Below the pieces are notes generated by a model. That model made no database searches. It was given only the letters and a program-made list of their open reading frames with translations, and was not told the DNA's origin. The translations under genes and the position numbers were made by a program. Of a DNA stretch of 64,000 nucleotides, positions 35,528-48,500 are shown piece after piece; position 1 is the stretch's first letter; every line of letters begins with the position of its first letter. The stretch comes from Heligmosomoides polygyrus polygyrus (Eukaryota; Nematoda; Chromadorea; Rhabditida; Heligmosomidae), in the NCBI GenBank assembly GCA_947396885.1, contig OX377202.1, positions 78,836,643 through 78,900,642 on the forward strand, in the 5' to 3' direction.

Positions 35528-36807
35528 TTAGGTTGAGTCATAAATTTTGCAACATTTCTGTTTTTTTTTTTTAAATTTCAAGCGAACCCGCTAAAGTATT
35601 ATATATGGTATATGATCGATAGGAAACAAGCCATTTGAAAGCTTGTTTCCTATCGATCATTTTGAGTTATACATCGTTAATTTTCCTCGCGTTGTTGAAA
35701 ATTTTATTCACTAGAACGATGACCATCCAATGTGAAAGAGTGTGTGATTTCAATTTCAATTAACTCAAGCTCGGCAGCAACCCATCGACGGGAGTCAAGC
35801 ACCTTCAGGATGTCTCCGGCAAGTCCACTCCTAACCGCACAAATTATTAAAGCTGGTATCAGCAGTTCCTGTCCGCCCAGAAGGGCCACAAAGCAAGCCA
35901 CTCCCGGGAAGATCAACTGCTCTGAACAAAAGGCGCCTGCGCCAATCCATCATGTCGAACTCTCCTCAAACCACACTAGGACTGACCGCTGATCTCCACA
36001 CTTCTCAGCGAACCACGGCTCATCGACTGCAGTAGACTGGAAGGTCGCCAAAATCGCCTTCGTCAGTGCCTCATGTATTGACGGAAACGGAAGTAAATCG
36101 CTATGCTTCCGACTGCCGAGAGTTCCGACACTGGTTCAAGGGAGGGGACCTGGATCGAATCCTTACCAGCGATGAAAAGGGATGCTTCAGTATAACTGTA
36201 AAGCAGGAAAGCAATACCAGGAACGCAGCGAGCTGGGGGTTATGCCGTCAGAACAGGAGCTTCACCGAATGAAGGTCCTGCTGTGCGTTTGGTGGAAGTG
36301 TGGTAGTCCAGTGTACAGGGAGCTGCTCCACGTAGGCAAGCCATCCTCAACGCTCGCTTTTGCCAACAACGCGACTAGCTCCACCAAAAATGGTAGAGAA
36401 AGAAGTCGATACGTGCCAATGCTTCATCCACCAGGGCAACGGCTGACCGTTTAGGGCACCTTCAGACGCTGGAAAAAAATCGAGGAACTGGGCTGGACCA
36501 AAATCAGACAACCACCATACCCCAGACATTGCGCCGTCTGACTGCCATCTGCTTCGGTCAATAGATAACTTCCTCCATGGTAAACGCTTCGCCGAACTTG
36601 ATGAGGTCACGGGGTGGTACACGACTTCTTCAGGTCGAAACCGACCAAATTCTACAACGAGGTAATCCACTCAGTTCATGAAAAGCGGAAGAAACTCATT
36701 GAGAATAAAAGCAGCTACTTCGTTTAAGTCAAACATTTTTCTTCTGTTCTATAATCTTAGTTTTGCTGGAAGACAAATTTTGTTGCAAAATTTATGGCTC
36801 AACCGAA
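35528..36807 (+). mobile_element. Full-length mariner element, transposase degenerate
   Basis: 27-bp terminal inverted repeats (35528-35554 and 36781-36807) match at 25 positions, share GGTTGAG and CATAAATTTTGCAACA, and are flanked by TA on both sides (35526-35527, 36808-36809). The 1280-bp length is the standard mariner size. Transposase remnants read on the plus strand: RILTSDEKG (first catalytic Asp, codon at 36171), VLLCVWWKCGSPVYRELL (about 36280-36330) and LHQKW. Many stops and frameshifts make it inactive. A perfect 20-bp hairpin lies near its left end. Confidence 0.85.
35612..35660. repeat. Perfect 20-bp inverted repeat inside the mariner
   Basis: The arms 35612-35631 and 35641-35660 are exact reverse complements (ATGATCGATAGGAAACAAGC), with a 9-nt loop. 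Confidence 0.9.
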
Positions 36808-36809
36808 TA

Positions 36810-38502
36810 AGTAGTAGTCTGATCAAAGTGCAGCTTCGCATCTTTCTTCAAATTTTGTCGTCAATATATCTAATGCTAAGCAGCTCAAGTCGTTGTAGCA
36901 CGAGCGGCCACCATCTGGAGCAATGTAGTGCAATTGAAAAGAAAGTGAAGACGCTTGAAATAGAATGAAGAGTACTGGGTACCTGCTTAACGAAGCGATT
37001 GATATTTACATACTACAGTATTAGAAGGTCCATGCATCACTGCATGAATGATCACGTCCTGTAATTCGAGATTCCGAAAGGGTACACAATATCGACATTT
37101 GTAGCCTGTATCGTTTCTAGTTTTGGCTCCTTCAAGACCGAGTCCTGCTGGTAGCTTCACCTACAGCAATTGTATGGCTTTTCGTTCAGTGGCACACTTG
37201 AGAAAGTGTTCCTACCAGAAACTCTAGTGCGTTGTTACTTTTTTCTGGGCATGAAGGAGAACGCGGGTGGCTGTATGTCAGCCACCGGCCAAATTGCGGC
37301 AAGTACACCAGAAGCAAACAGTCAGATCTAACATTTAAAGGTTTCAGTTGAGTGCACGGAGCTATCCTGACCGCTCATATTTCAAAGAATCCTTGTTTTT
37401 GCACCTTCGTGCAAGACCTGTTTTTCTAATTGCTTTACTGACCGCAAGGGTGTAGCTACCATGGTGCAAAAGATAAAAAATTATCAGAAATTTTTATCAT
37501 ACTTGGGAAAAACGGAAGGGTACTTGCTATTCGTGTTAATGATCATCTAGCGTGCAAAAGGAAGGGTATCTTAACGAATCCTCTGGGCAAGCATAAAGTG
37601 GAGGAACATGGCGGAAACGACTTTGATGTGAAGTGCACGATTTTGACCATCGAGACAGACATTTCGTCTAGAAAAGCGCTGGAGGCGTTCTGGATTCTTT
37701 CACGAAATCCACGAATGAACAATCGAAATAAGTGTCCTTCGGTCACCGATGACTTTCTGCCGTTTATTTCGCATTGTGAGTTATAGAGCGACCGGTGGTG
37801 GCAAGGATGTGGTTAAGAATGACACTGGTATACACAGTCTACATAGTGTAGAATGAACAGTATAGTGAGTCTCAGTCACCATCTGTCGACTAACTGCGGC
37901 AGCGGCGTCGCTCCGCACAAGCGGTGGATCAGCGGGTGAGTTTATCGTTCATGGGTTCGGGATTTCTTGCTATGCCTCAAGACTATATCCGAAAGGCTAG
38001 AGTCGATGAGGCGTTTGGTCGGATAGATAGCAACATCCGAATCCTCAAGCCACTTTTAGGCCTCCGAAGACGACGAACGGGTCGAAACGTTAGGCCGCTC
38101 AATAAATACTGATCCACCTAACAACCTCGTTCGGCACAGAAGTAATCGAAACATTATCAGAAATATTAAAAAATAGAAAATAAAAATATAATACGTGGCG
38201 CGATGTAATCGTTTATAATCAACTATCATCATTTATTTGTGATTACACCAAGCACCGTGGTAGCAAAATCCATCGGAGATGATGGGCTTCGTCTCTTATA
38301 ATTCACATTCATTTCTTGATAATCTCGACCCTGACTTAGCCGTGATCATAGAAGCCTATCTTCGAAAATCGAACACAACCTTGAAATGACATTTAATTCT
38401 CCGCACACGGTGTTCATAAACAACAGAGAAGTAAGCATAACACGGGGATCTAGAAGTGTCGGTGTATGCCGCATCATTAAAGGCATTGCTAACGTCTTCT
38501 CC
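36810..38502. other. No gene seen
   Basis: No motif-bearing open frame. The minus-strand stretch 37746-37543 reads as plausible protein but matches nothing I know. Confidence 0.3.
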
Positions 38503-38645
38503 CCTCCCTATCGAGGGTGGCGCTAAAGACCCACGGGGATTTGATATCCCCTTGCCGGATTCCTCCCTTCACGTTGACGAGGACGTCGTTGTAGAATGAT
38601 GAAATCTTGGTCATGAATCTCCTGTGTTCCCCTTCACTATCTTGA
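38503..38645 (-). mobile_element. RTE-1-like LINE fragment, reverse transcriptase motif B region
   Basis: The minus strand reads FMTKISSFYNDVLVNVKGGI, then RQGDIKSPWVFSATL. This is the RTE stretch ending in the G.RQGD..SP motif. Only about 45 codons are recognisable. Confidence 0.7.
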
Positions 38646-39458
38646 AACCATGGATGGCATCGATGTTAACCGTGATGTTTACTTCTGTGCCAACGAGATT
38701 GTTAGGTGGAAGACTTTATTTTAGGTCTGACGTTTTGACCGTTCCGTCGTTTTTAGAGACACGACTTTCTGCCACTGAATGTGGCAGTCTCGCTACTAGT
38801 AGAACATAGTTAGTAGACCAGTACCGAATCCCGAGTGACCCGAACCTATCGTTTCTACATCTACCAAGCTCTGGCACAGAAGCAAGCATCAGAGTAAGAA
38901 GAATTGGTCTTGAGAAAGGTCACAAAAGGCGTAAAGCTTAAAATTTTTGAAAACGCTATATGTCTTCTACGGGGGTTGTAGATCTGGCCATCTCAAAGTG
39001 GCCATACGGTGAACGAGCGCCATCATCGGCGGCCGCTCACCTGACGGCATTCTTGAAAAGGACAAGTTCAGTGATCGGATAAACTTTATGGTTTGTGACG
39101 ACCTTCGAAAGGAGAGACTAACATCACAGATCCGCCAAGTGCACACTCCCTGTATTGGGAAGGTTGTACCTTCGCGCTCCTGAATTCAGTGAGGCTGCAT
39201 GAAGAGTCTTCAAAATGACAAGACGGAAGTTGCATAGAGGAAGCAGGACAAGTCATTGACGAGATGCATCTTGTGCAGAGGCCAATTTTTAGAAGTAGGA
39301 CGTTGTCCGATGCTGATGTGTCAATGGCTGCTGATCTGCATCGAAGCGAGCGGAATTAAGCAGCTTGAGCTTGAGCTTCGTTGAAACATACCATATCGCC
39401 CATTGAACACTTCAGGACCAACATCGAGGAAGCACTCAAATCAGGTCCACTGGAGATT

Positions 39459-39464
39459 TTTATT
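39459..39464 (-). promoter_or_regulatory. Polyadenylation signal of the WASHC4 gene
   Basis: The minus strand reads AATAAA about 135 nt downstream of the WASHC4 stop codon at 39599-39601. The distance suits a short nematode 3' UTR. No other perfect AATAAA was noticed nearer the stop, but this rests on the hexamer alone. Confidence 0.5.
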
Positions 39465-39598
39465 TCATACACGTGAATAACAACAATAATTACGAATCGA
39501 TATGACTGATGAAACGTGCTCAGATGGAGCAGTTTAATGTAACAATACTGTGGTGAAAATGAGTTCTAGCGACTGCTTTCCTCCAGATAAGTGAATTG

Positions 39599-42500
39599 TT
39601 ACTCGTTGTCCTCGTCTACGGAGAAGAAGACTCGGGCAGACTGGAAAGTGAAGGACAGCAGCTTGAATTCCTGAACGAACCGATTTTTGCTTGGTGAGCA
39701 TAGGAGCAATTCTGCGGCGCGATGAACTTTCTGACCTTCTCGTACGCCTTCAGACGCGCAGCTTTCAGATGGACATTGCGGGCGTCCTTCGAGCTCTTCA
39801 TCTCTTCAGTAAGAAGCTCGTGGTCAGCAGCGCATTTCCTGAAGAAGCACCGCAATTTGAAGCACTGCCTGCAGTTGGGGAAGCGACCGAAAACAACCCA
39901 CTTCATCACCGAGCGGAACCAGTTCAGTGCGGTAAACTGAGGCCACAGATTGAGCACGGTAAGAATGTACGCCAGACCTGGAACACCCGCTTCACATTTC
40001 CAACGCTTCTCCGATCGTGATCCGCAAAGTTCCGAAGAGATGAGAAATGCCCTTCATCTCAGCTGACGATTTTAAAAGATTTTCGTTTTTTAAAATTCCT
40101 TTTGGTAACAAAATTCACTACACAGCCATGTCGTAGTTGCTCACTCGGAAGAAGCGTTGACACTCGCATACACCCCGTTACAGTCAGCTACACTAGGTAG
40201 ACCTCACTGGTCTACCTAGAGTAGCTGGTCGTACCTAGGTTCCTAGTGAGATTGTCCCAAGGGCTTCATCCACCTATCCTACGTTCAGCAGCAGTAAACC
40301 GCTGAGGATAGATCCTTCCTTCATGTCCTATAATGTCGGTTTCAAGCAATTCTTGACTTTCGAAGGCGTTTTGTGAAATGAAATTGTAACTAGGACAGTA
40401 AACTCACTAACATTCTTTTGAACCCTTCAAGCCTGAAAAGGTTACAACGTCGAGGCGTGAGCCGGAACAAAGAGGATATTCAGACAGTCTTGGCTCAGCT
40501 GTGAATTCATTTCAATCAAAGGAAGCAGAAGATTACCTAGAACGTGTACTTGGCAATTTTTTCGGCTTCCCAATCTCCACCCAATTTATTCTGACTCGTC
40601 GCGACGAGATTTTCCTCCAAAAAGGGAAGGATCTTCCTTAAAAAGCTGCAAACTAATGGAAGTTCTGAATCCGTGGTCATCTGATGGAAAAACTAGCGCT
40701 TTGTCCTTTCAGGAATGTCCAACAAGAATCAGCCGAGCCCGGAGAGCTATAAGGATTGGCCAGAGCGTGTAATAAAGCAGCAATGTATTCGAGAAGGACG
40801 TGCGTAGCGCAGTCGGAGGAGATGCTGACTGTCGCGTGCATCCGATACCAGGCTCCTGGTTCGGATTCTCCGCCCAAGCCAACCACCAAGCCTTCCATCC
40901 GTCCGGGGTCGGTGAATTGGTACCAGACTTGTCTGGGAAGGATAGAGTGACTTGTTCATCAGCTGGTCGCAGCGAGTCAATGTGTAGCCAAATACGCATT
41001 AAAATCGCCTACACGACATTCCATAGAAGAAGAATGCGCGGCGCATCTCAAAACGGATTGAGTAACGCCGTCTTTTTAACAAAACATCCTGTAACAACTT
41101 ATAGCCTCTATATCAGCCGCTCCAGGCTCAAACTAATGTGTTCAAGCATTGTTACTAGTAGGGTCCTCAGCTTAACCAGTTCCATGCTGATATCAGCGGC
41201 CGGCCCAACCCCGTACCACGGGTGGGTGCTGACGGACCTCGAGGATATCGCGGATGTTACGTGCGGTCAAACAGCGCCGGTGGTGTAAGGCGAACATCGC
41301 TGCCCGGAAAGCAGAAGATGCGGGTTCGAGTCCCGCCTGGCGCAAGAGTTTTGATCGTAACAAAACATCCTGTAACAACTTATAGCCGTCTTTTATCCTT
41401 GTCCTACTCGTCACCCCGCGAGAGCCGTTGCTTGCTACGAATGTGCTAGGTCACTCGATGACATTTTCAAATTTCGAAATATCGGATCGTATCAGTAGCG
41501 ATAGGCGCGCACCAGCGCAGTGGGACGAAGTGCCAATTGTCCCTTGCACCCCAAATCGGGGGTTCTTGGCATGGGTTCCGCCCTAGCCATCCAAGCTTTC
41601 CACCCTCCCAGCGTCGTCGAATTGGTACCAGACGTGTCTAGGAGGAACGAAACGCTGACTTGAACATCAACTGGGCACCGTTTGTCACTCATTGTATAGG
41701 CCAAATCTGCGTTCAAATTGTCCCCACCATATCCCGTAGAAATATAGTGCGTTGCGCATCTTAAGCAAGACTTGATTATGTCGTCCTCCATACTTTATTG
41801 TTACCACTATCGATATGGGTCTATTAGAACAACACGGATCAGAATTACTCGACGAGTCAGAAATGACGTTCTACTCAAGAAGAAGGAACTCCGGAAAACA
41901 AACCCATAATGAATCCGTCATCGGTGAAGGTGATCTCTTTGTGCAGCTGAGCGCGCTTCTTCAACCTGTCTCTACAGACGAGCATGTGCTCCACGTAATT
42001 CACCATTAAGGCCGGAGCTGCCACATAGAAGTCGAGTAAGTGGCTGTACTTGGAGTCGTCAAGGAAAGCCTTTTGGAACACCTCTATCAGCATCTGAAGT
42101 AGCGAACAGAAGCCATATCTTGTAGGTCAACCGACAAAAAAGCAACGAGCACCTTTGTGAAGTCTCTGTTCCTGTTCGACTGCTCGCGCAACTCCTGCAG
42201 AAGTTCCTTCGCCGTCTTCAGCGGGGAGTCGCCTGGAATTACCAACTCCAACTAAATGGGAACGAAGGTATCAGGTGATCACACCATCAGCATCGGAGGC
42301 GGCAATGTCGTCCTCGATGGTGTCGTAGTCCTTCATTTGGCTCGCAACAGCTGCTGCTCCAGATGACATCGAGCGAACGAAGCCGAGCGCGTTACCCATC
42401 TGATGTGCAGAGCATCGTTCAGCGGGATACGCAAATCTTGCAAATGGCACGAACTTGAGTGATGAGCATCCTGAAGCGATCCATGTAGGTCGTGTCACCA

Positions 42501-45500
42501 TGCTGAATGGAGAGCTGCGAGAACGCTCGATTGAACTGCTCAGCACGCTTGGGCGGAAACTGAAACTGACGGAGCTATCACTCGAAGAACTGGAAGATGT
42601 TAACGAATTGCAGTAAGAGACCAATTTTCGAAGGGACTCCGAGTTTTCTTGGAAGTAGCGAATGTCCTTCTGCAGCTGCGCGTGGATATGCTCGTCTCGG
42701 AGGAACTGATTGAAAATGCCGAACTTGCACCGAAGGAACTGAAAATGTCCAGGGGTCGGTTCACTCCACCGCTGGCCGAGTGCGAATTCAGGATACCTTA
42801 GCTGAATGTCCATAGAAATGTCCTCCCTCATGAAACGCCTCCTATGCGACGTTCTAACAAGGGATTCCAAGTCGCAGAGGCATTTTGAAATGAGATGTAC
42901 ACCACTGGATGCAGCTTTGAGCGCTAATTCTAAAGGTATGTTCCATATGTGCACCTTCCGGGGATACGGAGATTTTGCACCTTGCAGGAAGGTCCGACAC
43001 GATCAGTCGAAGCTCCTAGCACAAATTGGCAACGGAAAACATCACTGGGAAGGAGACCAGATTCGTTTCGAGATGAAACATTTTTCTCCTAAACCCTTGT
43101 CAAAGCAATTATCTAGGGTGATCAAGATTACAATACAGTTTTTTTTTAATTTCTGGCAATTACGATACATTACGGTATGCATGCGGGAGGATAAAGGTTG
43201 TGGGATGATGGTCATCAATTTCGCCCAAACCTCGCCTAAGGGGAAGGGATTATAAGGCGGTGATCATGGAAAGGGAATCTATTTTGTTTTTTGTGCTCCA
43301 TTCTTTTCTTTTGTGCTCAACTGATTTTGTACCACATTTGGCTTAATAAATGCTCTATGTTCTACGCTCTATTTCTGGTATTACGATGGCACACGGTACC
43401 CCATATGACTCCATCGCTCAGCCAGTAGGCGAACTAACAACACTGGAGAAAGTACCGCAAACAATCACGCTGGATGAAGCTTAGGCAAGACTTTCTCCGC
43501 TATCTGGAACTGTGAGGTTCCAGTAGTGTCAATGGATCTGATTTATTCCCTAGCGATGTTTTCCGCTACGGTTTACATGTAGGGTTTCGGCTGATCATGT
43601 CGGATCCTTTTTATGAAGTGCAAAGACGACGAATCCCTGGTGAGTTGAACTTCAGGCCCCTCCTCCTCACTATGCCGCTCGCCTCCCACTGCGCCACTAC
43701 CACTGGACCATCGGGCGGTTTGCGGCCGATTTAAGCTCCACGTCTGTTACAGCCCGACTCCATGCATACGCAGAGGGTGAGCAGGGCAAAGGGAAAGTGT
43801 TCCGTAACTGTTCTCCGATAACCGTTGCAGATGCGGAACTCGCATTTCGAATCAGCGTTCGGGGCTGCATCCAACGACAAGCACCTCACTTCAAAGTGCC
43901 ACTGCGACGTGATATCCTCGTTTGCAATGTTACCGACGTTTAGAACAGGAAAACATTTTCAGCACCTGAAGCTGCGTGAAAACGTTCGACCTCGTTCAAG
44001 TTCATTTGGCAAGTCTGATTTCTAGCGACTCCACTGATATGGAGAGAAATCCCTCAACTCCCCGTCAACCACTTAAAACTCCAATCCAAGCGCTACCTGA
44101 TAAGTGACGTTGACGCTTGTGTTGAGCACACCGAGACCGTGGGTTCGCATCGAGTCCGCCATGTGTTCGGCGGTAAGTACTCGCAGAGTTCGATTTGGTG
44201 ACATTTTTTCGATGAATACCTGAACGAGACTGTAAGGTTCTGATTTTTCTTCTAGAAGCGCTAGCTGATGTAAACTCCGCTTTTTATAGAGATATTGTCT
44301 TCGGCAGGTAAGTGTTTTGAGCACTGTACATGTTTGGGAGGGGGATGTTCTGCCTGAAAGCGGTGCGGGCAAAGTCGCGGGGCAGTGCCTGCGGAGCCAA
44401 CTAGCGTCGACTCGCGCAGTGACACCCGCCGCTTCGCATCAGCTATACAGCCCTCGCCGCGGAGGCGATGCTGACCCAGCCAACCAAAGGAGCCTGTAGG
44501 TCGACCAGATTTGGTGTGATTACAATCGATAGAGGGATAGGAGGTTCAGACGGCTTGCATTGGCAGTCCAGAAATTGGGATTGATCTGAGCCCCACCATC
44601 TCCTATATCAGGATTTCGAGCTCTATTGAATGAAACAGGAAAGAATCTTACCTCAATAACCCTTACAAGAATTTTTTTTCAGGCGCTGCTTAACTTTCGT
44701 TGAATATCAGTTTCTATTTATCAGAATTAACTACGAGACATGCTTCCAACCTACTGATGTGAACTCTACCATCTCCTGTATTAGAATTTCGATCTCTATC
44801 GAATAAGCTAGAAATTATCCTGTCTAAATAACCCTTAAGGGGTGCTCTTAGGCGTTGTTTATTTTCGTTAAATGTCAGTGTTTATTTATATCAGAATTAA
44901 TTGCGAGGCATGCTTCCAGGCTGAAATTGCGCGAGGAATATAACTAGATAGACGAGAGACTTTCTAAGAGCACCCCAAGTGCTCAACCCTTTGGAAAACG
45001 ACATAATGATCCTTCAACGCGTTGAGTATGTTCACAGTCTGAAATTCCCTGTCGAGTTCGATTAGATAGACCTCCTAAGAACACCAAAGTACTGTAGTTG
45101 TTTCAAATCATTTCATGAGCGTTTCCTAACTCGTTAATTGGTGGAGGAGACATTGGCTATGCAGGCACATTGCGTGTGGAACGTGAGCTCAAAATACTGC
45201 TAGAAGGCACAAACGACTGGACGTATTCTCTCGGATTTGATGAACCACCTATTGAATGTTCGTTTCGAAATATATGATGTGTGCACTATAAAGTTCCATG
45301 GAAAAATCAGTTACGAAATGCTAAAGATATGCCATGTTGAAACTAACGCTTTAAACTTCTGTTAAAGGATCTCTCGTCTACCTAATTGGAATCCTCGTGA
45401 AATTTTCGCCTTGAAGCAAGTATCGCATTTATTCATGATATATGTGAATAAAAACCGATATTTAACGAAAACAAACAACGCCTAAAAGCCCCTTAAGGGT

Positions 45501-48500
45501 TATTTAGACAGGTTAATTTCTAGCTCATTTGATAGAGATCGAAATTCGAATATAGGAGATGGTAGAGTTCACATCAGTAGCCTGGAAGTATGCCTCGTAG
45601 TTAAGTCTGATATAGATAAAAACTGATATTTAACGAAAGTTAAGCAGCGCCTGTAAAAAATTTTGTAAAGGTTATTGAGGCGAGATTCTTTCGTGGTTCA
45701 TTCGATAGAGCTCGAAATTCTGATACAGGAGATGGTAGGGTTCAGATCAATCCCAATTTCTGGACTGCCAATGCAAGCCGTCTGAGCCTCCTATCCCTCT
45801 GTCGACTGTAATCACACAAAATCTGGTCGACCTGCAGGCTCCCGTGGTTGCCTGGGTCACAATCGCCTCCGCGGCGAGGGCTGTCTGGCTGAGTGCGAAG
45901 CGGCGGGTGTCACGGCGCGAGTCGACGCTAATTGGCACCGCAGGCACTGTCCCGCGTCTTTGTCCGCGCCGCTTTCAGGCAGAACGTCCCTCACCCTACA
46001 TGTTTGATGTTGGTCAGCCGTTGAAATATTTCTTCATTTTTTGTTCAGCACACAACTGAATTCACTCAACAATATGATCACACCTGAAAGTCACTAAAGG
46101 CTCCCACCTAATGGACAAGTCAGCGATTCCCTTCTCCCAAAACTGTGAGGAGTCAAACAGTGAGAGTCGAAGACATCGCTGGCCGCCCTCTCAACATCTT
46201 CAATTTTGGTGAATTTTTTCTTCGAGGAGTAGGCAACCGTGTCCAGCCCAGCTCCTCCAATTTTTCACCGGCTGTATGGAGCTGAGCGTTATCGTGGTGA
46301 AGATGAAGAAAAACTCTTTTCGGCCGTTTTTCTCGAACAGCATTCGCGAGATTCTGACGATGAGTGCGTAAATGCTGTCGGTGGCGGTGTGTCCCTGTGG
46401 TAGCAGCTCGTAACAACATCCCTTGCGAATCCAGAAGCAGCGAACGAGACACTTCCTTGGGTGAAGGTCCATTTTGGCTTGCGTGGGCGAGTCTTCTGCT
46501 CGTGGAAGCCGCACAGCACGATGCGCCTTAGAATCGTAGAGGACTCAGCTCTCATCCCCCAGTAGTCTGGTCTTCCAGGAACTGCTTTCGGTGCGGGAGC
46601 ACAGACAGAGACTTACGAATGGATACCGGATGAACCGCATGCTATCGATCAAGAGATGAGGGATCCATAGAGTCGGCCCCTTTCCGTAGTCGAGGGACAG
46701 GAGGCGACTGAAGACTGGATAGGTGGGTCTGAGTCTCGTCGCAATACAACGGGTGCAGACTCCCGGATCCTCTGATAGTGTCAGACACAGCTGAGTCTTC
46801 CACTGCATGAGAGCTGCCTGACCGAGGTTCACCTTCGAAATTCGTGACCATCTGAAACGAACGAGCCAGCCCTTGACAGTGCTGATGGAAGTGGTGTAGT
46901 GCTTTGGTGTCTTGAATGGTTGCCGTCGCTTCAATGCTACGACGCCTTTGTCTTCAGAATACGATGGCTCAAAGGTGCTCTTGGAATTGGCATTGTAATT
47001 AAAGTTATGGAAGCAACGTCCAAACCTATCACAGATAAGTCTCGATAGTGATCTTCAACAACATTATGGGCATCGATGAAGAATAGAAAGTCCTGGAAAC
47101 TTCACAAAATCGGGTCAAGACTTCTTCACCAACCTAGTGAACACGATGAAATCCCAGGAGCACTACAAAGTATATCCTCACATAGCCTTCCTGCAGCAAC
47201 CCCCAGATACCAAAAAGTACCTGTTGGTTTAGGCAATAGTTGAAATTGGCGACGAACTGTCCGAGAGAGCGCATCACCTTCACCACATCCAGACTCTGAC
47301 CTGTTGTACAGTTCGGCAGCATCCCGTCGATGAGGCTCAGTCCGTACCTTAAGCGCGGGAAGGGATAAACAAAACCCTCCAGTGCAAGCCTGGTATCTAA
47401 ATGATGAAGCCTGCTGCAGCTACCTTCCACCTATCTATGCATGCAGAAGGCTGCTCTATGCAAAATTCGCTGAACTCACCGCTGCTCAGCCAACATGGCC
47501 ATTCTGCTGTAGGCGTGACGGTCATGCAGTGTCACCGATGTTAAGTCGTAGAAGGTCTTTTGGAGGTAGCACGAGACAAATTCTGGAGAAGATTACATGA
47601 ACAGTCAGGAAGTTGTCGTCAGCCATGAAAGGGTGAAAACGATACTGCGAATGTGAGGAATAAAAATGCGAAATACAGCATCATTCAAAAAGAGTACGCG
47701 ATGTTTGAGTGGCTATTAAAAAATAGGGATTACACGAAAACGCAGAGAAATCGAAATTCTCTGGCACGTAAAAGGTAGCAAGGATCTCGTCGAATGCTTT
47801 AAATTTTAGACTCGACTGATTGCATACGGACTGTATCAGTTACTTGCTACAATTTGACCGCAAACCAATCCTGTAGTTTCCCCGAAGTCGTGAACAGAGT
47901 CGCGAACGCACTACAATTTGTGCCGGAATGGGTACATTAAAATGTGTCTGCAGTGATCTGGGGACAATATTTTTGTTCCAAATAAGGTCACTGGTAAGAT
48001 TTAAAGTATTACACGAGAGCGTTGCGCAATTATAACCGTTGACAAGTCAAAAGGTCTCTATTTTTCTGCTATCTCATAACATACTTCATTTTTCACCTTC
48101 ACAGGTAGAGATTGAGAAACAGTCACACAAATATTGCTGAGATAGCCTCTACATCGTAACTATTGTTGACTTGCATAATGATCATTAGCTACCATAAGCA
48201 AAAATACAGCAAAAACTAGAGTTTGAATCATGATCGAATGAACTCGCTGAATCCAACTCCTACGAAGATCTAGTCGACATAATTTCTTGGTAGATTCTGT
48301 GAAACCTCTCCGCTCTCTGATTCAAATGGTCTGTTAATCGGAAGTGCAAAACAGCGTACCCTTGGCGTCTACGATTGCACCGTGAAGCCGAATTTCAGGA
48401 TCGTGCAGGATAACCTTGTAGAATTCTAGCTGCTTGTCGGAAGGCTTGTCTCTGAAGAACCAGGACGCTTTGAGTGCTCACCGGGATTTAGCGTTCTCAG

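Noticed and set aside
39616..39957. A continuous 113-codon frame read without introns at the WASHC4 3' end
   Set aside because: Removing 45-nt and 65-nt GT..AG introns gives the family's spacing and the SARVFF C-terminus, so the unspliced reading was not used. The 45-nt intron is less certain than the other.
41193..41449. Overlapping ORFs over the tRNA-like gene (both strands), repeated at 57.6-57.9 kb
   Set aside because: Their shared peptide simply translates the tRNA-like repeat, so similarity between the two loci is not evidence for a protein.
42271..42954. A single 227-codon open frame on the minus strand
   Set aside because: It runs through three real WASHC4 exons and their introns, partly in the wrong frame. 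The spliced model explains the conserved blocks better.
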